Positions 1 to 5,334 of a DNA stretch of 6,228 nucleotides are shown here, piece by piece (within the stretch, counting starts at the first letter, position 1; every line of letters starts with the position of its first letter). This DNA is from Armatimonadota bacterium (GTDB lineage Bacteria > Armatimonadota > Zipacnadia > Zipacnadales > UBA11051), in contig DPJP01000288.1 in assembly GCA_003542955.1 (NCBI GenBank), positions 2,134-8,361 on the forward strand. Direction: 5' to 3'. A program made the translations under genes and the position numbers. A model generated the notes under the pieces. The model was given only the letters and a program-made list of their open reading frames with translations. It was not told the origin of the DNA and ran no database searches.

Positions 1-107
1 AAGGCCCCGACGGCCGCCACGAAGGCGTCCAGCGGCAGACCCTCACCGCCCCGACCGTCTACAAGCCGAAGCTCAACGCTGTCACGTTCCATCGCTCTCA
101 CGACCAT
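1..107 (-). CDS. 5' end of an unidentified gene, running off the left edge
   Basis: Reading leftward from an ATG at 107, the frame stays open to the window edge and begins MVVRAMERDSVELRLVDG, followed by a Gly/Leu/Ala-rich stretch. About 35 residues are visible, too few to name a family. Three in-frame starts compete: ATG at 107, GTG at 101 (six bases after an AGGTGG, the best-spaced) and ATG at 92. The outermost start is reported. A sigma70-like promoter sits just upstream at 143-171, which is the main reason to believe the gene. It points the same way as the M14 peptidase gene but is about 90 bases downstream of its stop, with its own promoter, so it may be a separate transcription unit. 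No function is assigned. Confidence 0.5.
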   Translation of the reverse strand, partial: MVVRAMERDSVELRLVDGRGGEGLPLDAFVAAVGA

Positions 108-142
108 CCACCTGTGTCGGTGCGTTACGTTGCGCCACGTTC

Positions 143-171
143 AGTATACCACAAGATGGGGTCATTGCCAT
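143..171 (-). promoter_or_regulatory. Predicted extended -10 promoter for the left-edge gene
   Basis: On the minus strand TATACT (148-143) is preceded by TGG, giving an extended -10 (TGnTATACT). With a 17-base spacer, the -35 position holds ATGGCA (171-166), a 4/6 match to TTGACA. Transcription would start near 136, leaving a leader of about 30 bases before the ATG at 107. The -35 region overlaps a direct repeat of ATTGCC (plus-strand 164-169 and 180-185, 16 bases apart), which could be an operator or chance. Confidence 0.5.
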
Positions 172-198
172 GCCTGCCAATTGCCGTTAGTCGGCCCG

Positions 199-1800
199 CT
201 ACCCCAACTCCAAGGTCTCCGTGGCTACACCACCGCGGGGGTGGGAGGCGACGAGCGTCACCTGCGTGCCTGCGTCGGCGGTGATGAACCACTCGAGCTG
301 CTGATGGGCGCCGGGGGCGAGCGCATCGAACTCGTATACGCGCGGGCGCGAGGCGACGGCGTCCTCGCAGATGCCCTCGAGGCGCGCCTTCACCGGCTCG
401 TGTGTGCGCAGACCCCCACCGGCCATTACCCGGGTGCCCAGGCAGCCGCCGTTGCCGACGTTGGCCCGGATGCGGTACACGCCCTCGCCCACCCTGGTTG
501 CCTCCGGCTCGGAGAGCAGTATCCGCGGGTGGCGGGCTGCATGCCAGAGCAGGAAGCCGGTGGTGTCGGTGGATATCTTCTCCATGTCGCGCGGGTCGAG
601 ATGGTAGATCGCGGCAGGCTTGAGTCCACCGACCTCGACTCTGCCAAGCTGCGGATGGTCAATCTCCTGCCATGGCACGAAGACATCACGCGTCGGCGAG
701 GCATCGGCGGCCTTCATCACGCGGCGGGGGAACTCGCGCTCGCGCTGCTCATCGTTGGACTTGAAGTACTCCTCCGTGCTGATGCCGGCGCTGGTGTAGC
801 CGTTGCCCAGCTCGATGACGTACCAGGATATGCCGAGCTGCAGGTGCGCGAAGTCGTTTGAGCTGCCCGGCAGCGAGATCGGCGGAGCCCAGTCGAGGCG
901 GTAATCGCGCGAGTTCATCATCGGGAATCCGGTGAACTCGGCCGCCTTGCGCCCGATCATCGTCACCAGCCCGAGGTCGGCCTGGTCCATCTCCGCATCC
1001 GGCTTCGAGCACGGCCGCAGGATTGCCTGGGCGCCGCAATGGAAGTCGATGCCGGCGAAGATGTTGTGGTGATTCTGGAGGAACTCACCGATGGCCTCGG
1101 TCTCCGGGTGCGCGAACGGCCTGTCGGCCTGGTCGATCTCAATCTTCCAGTTGGTCGGGTAGTTGCGGTTGAAGTCGTAGCCCTTTGTCGCGCCCTGGAT
1201 CGGCCCGCCGTCGTAGTTGCTGATGATGCCCTCGGCATGGACCTGGTAGAACGGGCCCTCATCGCCGGGCCGGCGTGGAACCATGATGCGCGGGTCTTCC
1301 GGGTCCTCGATATACGGTCCCAGCGGGTCTTCCCACCGCATCCTGAGGATCAGCCCGTCGCCGTTGAGGTCCTGCGGCACCAGGCCGTTGGGCTTGTCCT
1401 CGATAGTCTCGTTTCTGCTGCGGATTTCCCCGCAGGTGGTCATCGTGTACTCGACACCATCCGGGTTGGCGCGCGGGATGACGTAGAAGGCCACGCGCTT
1501 GAGCAACTCGGCCGCGTTCTCATCGGTCAGCAACGTATGGATGAGCCGCAACGCGGAGGTCGTTGTGGCCATCTCCTGGGCGTGGACGTTCGCCTGCACG
1601 TGATAGGCCGGCTTGCTCTCCGCGGGCCCGGTGGAGGGGTCGGTGATGGTGGCGATCCAGACCTGCCGACCCTCCGGAGTGGTAGTGAGGCTGTCGAGTG
1701 TGACGAGGTCGGGCGCCGCCGCTTCGGCGGCCTTGAGGAAATCGGTTATCTCGTCATACAGGTAGTAGCTATCGAACTTGATCTCGGGCACGGTGCTCAT
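199..1800 (-). CDS. Zinc carboxypeptidase, peptidase family M14-like
   Basis: This encodes a 533-residue metallopeptidase expected to remove C-terminal residues from peptides or proteins using one zinc ion. The visible M14 signature is: H73-x-x-E76 in NVHAQEM (first two zinc ligands), NPDGVEYT at 112-119, the substrate-binding Arg region GYDFNRNYPTNW at 207-218, PET at 232-234, the third zinc ligand H254 in DFHCG, and the catalytic glutamate, best placed at E330 in YVIELGN. Residues from about 378 to 533 form a separate, probably beta-sandwich, C-terminal domain starting with DHPQLGRVEVGG, seen in many bacterial M14 proteins. No signal peptide or membrane helix is seen, so it is probably cytoplasmic, which is less usual for M14 enzymes. 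The ATG at 1800 has GGGAG seven bases upstream (1812-1808 on the minus strand). It is transcribed divergently from the E2-led operon; a functional link is possible but unproven. Family is confident, substrate unknown. Confidence 0.93.
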   Translation of the reverse strand: MSTVPEIKFDSYYLYDEITDFLKAAEAAAPDLVTLDSLTTTPEGRQVWIATITDPSTGPAESKPAYHVQANVHAQEMATTTSALRLIHTLLTDENAAELLKRVAFYVIPRANPDGVEYTMTTCGEIRSRNETIEDKPNGLVPQDLNGDGLILRMRWEDPLGPYIEDPEDPRIMVPRRPGDEGPFYQVHAEGIISNYDGGPIQGATKGYDFNRNYPTNWKIEIDQADRPFAHPETEAIGEFLQNHHNIFAGIDFHCGAQAILRPCSKPDAEMDQADLGLVTMIGRKAAEFTGFPMMNSRDYRLDWAPPISLPGSSNDFAHLQLGISWYVIELGNGYTSAGISTEEYFKSNDEQREREFPRRVMKAADASPTRDVFVPWQEIDHPQLGRVEVGGLKPAAIYHLDPRDMEKISTDTTGFLLWHAARHPRILLSEPEATRVGEGVYRIRANVGNGGCLGTRVMAGGGLRTHEPVKARLEGICEDAVASRPRVYEFDALAPGAHQQLEWFITADAGTQVTLVASHPRGGVATETLELG

Positions 1801-1904
1801 GGTGTGTCTCCCATCGGTAGACTGATTGGTGCGTCAGGGGCGACCTTATCGGCTCTCCCCGTATTGCCGTGCGTCCTCATTTCGCCGCATGGCGGTGCAC
1901 CCCT

Positions 1905-1921
1905 CCATCAAGCACTGATGG
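1905..1921. repeat. Inverted repeat, possible operator
   Basis: CCATCA and TGATGG are perfect reverse complements separated by AGCAC. There is no T-run on either side in either direction, so it does not look like an intrinsic terminator. Its position between two divergent genes suits a regulator-binding site. A 10-base palindrome, CGATGCATCG, follows at 1936-1945. Confidence 0.35.
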
Positions 1922-2038
1922 GGCTACGCGCCGGACGATGCATCGGACTCGGGTAGACAAATCGGGCTGCCTGATTGGCACTTGTAGTCGAGGCACCCCT
2001 TCAACGTCATGGGGCGGCGGACCGCGGCGGCGATGCCG

Positions 2039-2068
2039 TTGTCACCCGCCTTCGCGGTGTGCTACAAT
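2039..2068 (+). promoter_or_regulatory. Predicted sigma70-like promoter of the Ubl-conjugation operon
   Basis: TTGTCA (2039-2044, 5/6 match to the -35 consensus) is followed after 18 bases by TACAAT (2063-2068, 5/6 match to the -10), preceded by TGC as an extended -10. Start of transcription is expected near 2075, giving a leader of about 50 bases before the E2 ATG. That leader contains a small GC hairpin, CCGGG-TCGG-CCCGG (2092-2105), just before the ribosome binding site. Confidence 0.6.
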
Positions 2069-2126
2069 GCCGCCCGATGTGTGCATATCGGCCGGGTCGG
2101 CCCGGTGTCGTGGGAACTGCCAGTAT

Positions 2127-2627
2127 ATGAGCGAATCTCAAACCCAACAGCCATTGAGCCCGCGCCTGAGACGGCTGTTGGCCGATCACCAGGCGCTACT
2201 TGAGCTTGCGGAGCGGTCGGAATTCATCGACATTGCGCCGGGGGGCGACCCTCCGGACCGCTACCGTGTGCGCTATCGGTGCAAGGGGCTCGCGAAGGAG
2301 CCCACCGAGCGCGGCCCGAGGATCGCCGAGACCCACATCTGCGACTTCTACCTTCACCGTGACTACCCGCAACGTCCGCCGGTGTTCGCGTGGCGCACCC
2401 CGGTCTTCCACCCGAACATCCTGCCGCCCGAGCGCGGCGGCACGGTCTGTATCGGTGCGTGGGCGCCGGCCGAGAGCCTCGCGGACCTTGTTGTCCGAAT
2501 CGGGGAAATGATACAGTACAAGAACTACGACCTGGCGGATGTGCTGAACGAGGAAGTGGTCGGCTGGGTGCGCAAGCACCGGGACCGCTTTCCAGTCGAT
2601 GACAGACCACTCGCACCCGGATTCTGA
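2127..2627 (+). CDS. E2-like (UBC-fold) ubiquitin-like protein conjugating enzyme
   Basis: This 166-residue protein has the hallmarks of a UBC-fold E2, which accepts an activated modifier as a thioester and passes it to a target. Visible motifs in order: YPQRPPVF (80-87, cf. the eukaryotic YPxxPPxV), the HPN triad H95-P96-N97 in TPVFHPNI, the proposed catalytic cysteine C108 in GGTVCIG, W112 in AWAPAES (cf. WSPA), and a C-terminal helical region with DVLNEEVVGWVRKHRDRFP (138-156). Compared with human E2s, the HPN-to-Cys loop is longer (11 against about 8 residues) and the Cys-to-Trp spacing shorter (4 against about 8), which is a divergent bacterial layout. It is a core domain with only a short N-terminal extension. 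The ATG at 2127 is chosen because GGGAA (2112-2116) lies ten bases upstream and the upstream in-frame extension overlaps the promoter. It is the first gene of the operon. C52 and C72 also exist but do not sit in the E2 active-site context. Confidence 0.9.
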   Translation: MSESQTQQPLSPRLRRLLADHQALLELAERSEFIDIAPGGDPPDRYRVRYRCKGLAKEPTERGPRIAETHICDFYLHRDYPQRPPVFAWRTPVFHPNILPPERGGTVCIGAWAPAESLADLVVRIGEMIQYKNYDLADVLNEEVVGWVRKHRDRFPVDDRPLAPGF

Positions 2628-2641
2628 ACGAAGCGGCTGAC

Positions 2642-2658
2642 CCGGCCCCACGGGCCGG
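2642..2658 (+). promoter_or_regulatory. Strong GC hairpin between the E2 and protease genes
   Basis: CCGGCCC (2642-2648) and GGGCCGG (2652-2658) pair perfectly around a three-base loop. It ends three bases before the Shine-Dalgarno of the next gene and lacks a following T-run, so it is not a normal terminator. It could be an mRNA-stability or processing element that sets the E2:protease ratio, or modulate ribosome access. Confidence 0.4.
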
Positions 2659-2661
2659 CTT

Positions 2662-2667
2662 GGGAGG
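2662..2667 (+). promoter_or_regulatory. Ribosome binding site deciding the protease start
   Basis: GGGAGG lies two bases before the ATG at 2670 but eight before the in-frame ATG at 2676. The second spacing is normal, so 2676 is the likelier start; the choice only adds or removes Met-Ala. Confidence 0.6.
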
Positions 2668-2675
2668 CGATGGCG

Positions 2676-3677
2676 ATGGCACAAGCACGAGTACCCGGTG
2701 TGGGCATGATCTGCACGCTGCTGCTTGTTGCGGCAGCGAGTGGTGTGATGGCCGATTTCACCAACGCCGTCAAACACGTTGATCCGGCAGTGGTGACGAT
2801 TACCGCAGGCGAGTGGTCGGGCTCCGGCTTCATCGTCTCATCGGACGGCTATATCGTGACCAACCGGCATGTCATCGAGGACGCCGGCGATGCCAGTGTC
2901 TCGGTGAAGCTGCTGGATGAGAAGACGCTGCCTGCGACGGTGAGCGCCAATGCCGACGAGCGCGACCTGGTGGTGCTCAAGGTCGAGGCGACAAGCCTTC
3001 CGGTAGTCCAGTTCGCGTCATCGGACAAGCTGACGTCGGGCCAGGATGTCGCGGCCATCGGCGCGCCGCTCGGGCTCGAGCACTCCGTCACGCGCGGCGT
3101 CGTCTCGTCAACCTCACGCACCCTCGACGGCGAGGTGTTCATCCAGATCGACGCCGCTATCAATGAGGGCAATTCCGGGGGACCGGTGATCAATGAGGAT
3201 GGGCAGGTCGTGGGCGTCGTCGTAACCGTCGCCAATGAGGCCCAGAACGTCGCCTTCGCCATCCCCTCGACCGACGTCATGCGCTTTCTGCGCAGCAAGG
3301 ACATCCCCTTCACCGCGGCCCTGGGCGCAGCGCCTGAGGAGGAAACCGAGCCGGGTGGGGACGTTGAGGAGTCGACGGGGGGCCCCGAGGCCGGCGCCGA
3401 AGCGACGCCGAGCGATGAAGAGGCCGATGAGCCGGGGCCGGAGCCGAGGTCCGGGTTCGTGCTCTTCAGGCCGTGGGTATTCTGGCCGGTGATCATCAGC
3501 TTCTTCGTCTCAGCCATCACCGCGCTGATCGTCTCCCTGGCGATTGGGCGGCGGGGTCCGTCGGCCGCGGCCGTCATCCCCGGGCAGCACCCGATGCCCG
3601 GCGCCGCGCCCTTCACGCCGCCGCCGGCACGGCCGGTCGAGGAGGACCTCAGCGATATCGATATCGACCTGCACTGA
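2676..3677 (+). CDS. Secreted, membrane-anchored trypsin/HtrA-like serine protease without PDZ
   Basis: Numbered from the ATG at 2676 (333 residues; ATG at 2670 would add two). A signal peptide covers about residues 1-26 (Arg near the start, hydrophobic core, cleavage likely after VMA). The protease domain (about 28-210) shows the full S1C-type triad: H65 in TNRHVIE, D97 in ERDLVVLKV and S167 in EGNSGGPV. No PDZ domain follows, unlike HtrA/DegP. Instead there is an acidic Glu/Pro/Gly-rich linker (about 215-258, some 15 acidic residues), one transmembrane helix (about 267-290), Arg-Arg, and a proline-rich tail ending in the acidic LSDIDIDLH. By the positive-inside rule the protease domain is outside the cytoplasmic membrane and the tail of about 43 residues is cytosolic. 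It lies between the E2 and modifier genes with gaps of about 48 and 55 bases, so it is co-transcribed. Trypsin-like proteases recur beside some bacterial Ubl operons; whether it cleaves a pathway member, senses envelope stress or anchors the machinery is unknown. Confidence 0.9.
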   Translation: MAQARVPGVGMICTLLLVAAASGVMADFTNAVKHVDPAVVTITAGEWSGSGFIVSSDGYIVTNRHVIEDAGDASVSVKLLDEKTLPATVSANADERDLVVLKVEATSLPVVQFASSDKLTSGQDVAAIGAPLGLEHSVTRGVVSSTSRTLDGEVFIQIDAAINEGNSGGPVINEDGQVVGVVVTVANEAQNVAFAIPSTDVMRFLRSKDIPFTAALGAAPEEETEPGGDVEESTGGPEAGAEATPSDEEADEPGPEPRSGFVLFRPWVFWPVIISFFVSAITALIVSLAIGRRGPSAAAVIPGQHPMPGAAPFTPPPARPVEEDLSDIDIDLH

Positions 3678-3732
3678 GCCGTCCCGGCACGCACCTGCGC
3701 TAATCCCGGACTGTATTGAGGAGGCCCTGCAA

Positions 3733-4014
3733 ATGGGGAAAGTACGCGTCACGATCATGGACACAACCGGCAGTAAGTCACAGGAAGCCTCATTGCCCGA
3801 TGATGCCCCGGTCCGCCGCATCGTCGCCAAGCTCGTGCAGATGATGAGCCTGCCGACGACGGGGCCGGACGGGCAACCGATGAGCTACAAGTTCCATCAC
3901 AAGGCCTCCGGCACGCAGTTGACCGACGAGCAGACGCTGGCCGATGCCAACGTGCAGGACGGCGATGTGCTGCGCCTGCAGCCGGAGATCACCGCCGGGC
4001 GGGCGATAGGCTGA
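3733..4014 (+). CDS. Ubiquitin/YukD-like beta-grasp modifier protein
   Basis: This 93-residue protein is the predicted modifier. It starts with an alternating hydrophobic strand (KVRVTIMD, 3-10), then a second strand, a helix (about 25-39, PVRRIVAKLVQMM), a third strand (SYKFHHK, 51-57) and a ubiquitin-like second half. Residues 60-82 align without gaps to ubiquitin 47-69, with 11 of 23 positions identical by my hand comparison (for example G60, Q62, L63, D65, T68, L69, D71, N73, Q75). The overall plan also resembles YukD/EsaB. After the last strand the tail is QPEITAGRAIG: it ends in one glycine rather than Gly-Gly and is four residues longer than ubiquitin's. Because translation stops right after G93, the C-terminus needs no proteolytic maturation. 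Lysines are K3, K15, K33, K53 and K57; the positions matching ubiquitin K48 and K63 are T61 and D76. A very strong GAGGAGG (3718-3724), eight bases before the ATG, suggests high expression, as expected for a modifier used in excess. Its stop overlaps the E1 start. Confidence 0.88.
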   Translation: MGKVRVTIMDTTGSKSQEASLPDDAPVRRIVAKLVQMMSLPTTGPDGQPMSYKFHHKASGTQLTDEQTLADANVQDGDVLRLQPEITAGRAIG

Positions 4015-5294
4015 TGGAGGAGCGTCCGCAGGCCGACGAAGCCCTGGACCTGACCGGGGATGAGGGCCTCGACCTCGAGCAGACGCCCGAGGCACAGATG
4101 CAGGTCTCACCCGAGCTGGCCCTCGACGTGGACATGCAGGAGGACCGCTACCACCGCCTCCGGCTGATCCAGTGGTGGGACCAGGAGCGCCTCCGCAATG
4201 CGAAGGTGATGGTCGTCGGCGCCGGCGCACTAGGCAACGAGATACTCAAGAACCTGGCGCTGCTCGGCATCGGCCGCACCTTCATCGTCGACCTGGACAC
4301 GATCGAGGAATCCAACCTCACCCGCTCGGTGCTGTTTCGTGCCACCGACAACGGCTGCCCGAAGGCCGCGACGGCTGCGAGGGCGGCCGTGGGCATCAAC
4401 CCCGACATCCTGGTCGAGGGCCGCAGTGCGGATGTGAACTACGACATCGGCCTGGGCGTGTTCCGCGAGATGGACATCGTCTTCGGCGCGCTGGACAACC
4501 GCGAGGCGCGCGTCACCATCAACGCCAACTGCTACAAGCTCGGCGTCCCCTTCATCGATGGGGCGATCGAGGTGCTCAACGGCATGGTGCGGGTGTTCGT
4601 GGCCGGCGAGGACCAGCCGTGCTATGAGTGCACGATGTCGGAGATGGACTACAAGCTCCTGAACATGCGCCGCTCGTGCGCACTTCTGAGCCGCGATGAG
4701 ATACTCGAGGGCAAGACGCCCACGACGCCGACGAACAGCTCCGTCGTCGCCGGCATCCAGGTGCAGGAGGCCATCAAGCTGCTGCACAAAGATCGCGGCC
4801 TGCCGACGCTGACTGGTCGAGGCTACTTCTTCAACGGGCTCACGCATGACTCGTACGTGATCACTTACCAGCGACGAGAGGACTGCCCGGCCCATGATAC
4901 GCTCGAGGGCATCCGTGAGCTTGACCGCAAGAGCGATGAGCTGACGTGCGCGGAGATGCTCGAGATCGTGCGGGCGGAGGTCTCTGAGAAGGCGGTGGTC
5001 GAGTTCGCGCGCGAGATGTGCTCGCGCCTGTACTGCCGCGAATGCGATGTCCGCGAGGACTACTTCTCATCTCTGGGCAGGCTGACTGTCAGGCAGGCCG
5101 AGTGTGAGCAGTGCGGCACGGTGCGGGAGCCGGAGCTGTTCCACAGCGTCAACGGCGACGAGGACTTCCTCGACCGAACACTGGCCCAGATCGGCCTGCC
5201 GGCCTACGACATCGTGACCGGGCGCGCCGGCTGGGAGATGGTGCATTTTCTGATCGCCGGCGACCGGGCCGCCGCCCTCGGCGTCATCGCCTGA
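4014..5294 (+). CDS. ThiF/MoeB/E1-like modifier-activating enzyme with C-terminal zinc ribbon
   Basis: This 426-residue protein would adenylate the modifier's C-terminal glycine with ATP and form a thioester for transfer to the E2. An acidic extension (about 1-45, 15 Asp/Glu against 2 Arg) precedes one adenylation domain: nucleotide loop VVGAGALG (67-74), D95 in VDLDTIEESNLTRS with N101 and R104, K117 in GCPKA, and ALDNREAR (159-166) with metal-binding D161. C203-x2-C206 (PCYECT) is half of the usual MoeB/E1 zinc site; the other half appears as C291-x2-H294 (CPAH). C222 in RRSCALL precedes the PTTPTNSSVVAGIQVQEAIKLL-type crossover segment (236-257), where ThiF and Uba4 keep their active cysteine, so it is the best catalytic candidate. 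The C-terminal part (about 296-426) holds C341-x2-C344 and C364-x2-C367, a zinc-ribbon or treble-clef-like pair, then an IGLPAYDIV region. It has a single adenylation domain, so probably works as a homodimer. The ATG overlaps the modifier's TGA by one base (TGATG), indicating translational coupling. Confidence 0.92.
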   Translation: MEERPQADEALDLTGDEGLDLEQTPEAQMQVSPELALDVDMQEDRYHRLRLIQWWDQERLRNAKVMVVGAGALGNEILKNLALLGIGRTFIVDLDTIEESNLTRSVLFRATDNGCPKAATAARAAVGINPDILVEGRSADVNYDIGLGVFREMDIVFGALDNREARVTINANCYKLGVPFIDGAIEVLNGMVRVFVAGEDQPCYECTMSEMDYKLLNMRRSCALLSRDEILEGKTPTTPTNSSVVAGIQVQEAIKLLHKDRGLPTLTGRGYFFNGLTHDSYVITYQRREDCPAHDTLEGIRELDRKSDELTCAEMLEIVRAEVSEKAVVEFAREMCSRLYCRECDVREDYFSSLGRLTVRQAECEQCGTVREPELFHSVNGDEDFLDRTLAQIGLPAYDIVTGRAGWEMVHFLIAGDRAAALGVIA

Positions 5295-5304
5295 GCCGCA
5301 GGCG

Positions 5305-5334
5305 ACACAGCCGTACACAGCCAGGAGGTGTACA
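5305..5334 (+). promoter_or_regulatory. Ribosome binding site inside a small hairpin before the JAB gene
   Basis: A near-perfect AGGAGGT begins at 5323, six bases before the GTG start at 5335. It lies within an inverted repeat GTACAC (5313-5318) / GTGTAC (5328-5333) whose nine-base loop presents AGGAG. A tandem ACACAGCC repeat (5305-5312 and 5315-5322) lies just upstream. Together with the GTG start this could tune JAB translation independently of E1, though a six-pair stem is weak. Confidence 0.45.

Larger units (their letters stand above)
1801..2126. other. Divergent intergenic region with short repeats
   Basis: This 326-base gap separates the minus-strand peptidase start from the plus-strand E2 start. 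It holds the operon promoter at 2039-2068, a hairpin-forming repeat CCATCA-AGCAC-TGATGG (1905-1921), a perfect palindrome CGATGCATCG (1936-1945), and two short direct repeats in the same order: GGTAGAC at 1816-1822 and 1952-1958, and CTGATTGG at 1822-1829 and 1971-1978. A plus-strand frame is open upstream of the E2 start from 1869, but its translation looks non-coding (Arg/Ser/Pro/Cys-rich) and the promoter lies inside it. No convincing promoter for the peptidase gene was found. Confidence 0.6.

Noticed and set aside
108..198. An intrinsic terminator after the M14 gene
   Set aside because: Only a four-pair GCCG/CGGC hairpin without a U-tract is present on the minus strand, too weak to call.
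1039..1956. A 305-codon plus-strand open frame, with another at 130-861, opposite the M14 gene
   Set aside because: Both are antisense shadows in high-GC DNA. The minus-strand frame has an intact M14 motif set and a good ribosome binding site, while these translations show no recognisable domain.
2092..2105. Hairpin CCGGG-TCGG-CCCGG in the E2 leader considered as a riboswitch or terminator
   Set aside because: The stem is only five pairs and has no U-tract or larger conserved structure; it is noted under the promoter only.
1869..2126. An 86-codon N-terminal extension of the E2 frame
   Set aside because: It contains the predicted -35/-10 promoter, its composition is non-coding (Arg, Cys, Ser, Pro-rich), and E2 homology begins only after the ATG at 2127.
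2849..3694. A 281-codon minus-strand open frame opposite the serine protease
   Set aside because: It is a Ser/Thr/Pro-rich antisense shadow; the plus strand encodes a full catalytic triad, signal peptide and TM helix.
3544..3732. An upstream extension of the Ubl frame overlapping the protease gene
   Set aside because: The extension is Arg/Pro-rich and lies out of frame within the protease gene; the GAGGAGG at 3718-3724 and beta-grasp homology fix the start at 3733.
4230..4895. A 221-codon minus-strand open frame opposite the E1 gene
   Set aside because: It is an antisense shadow of the ThiF domain, with no start context or domain of its own.
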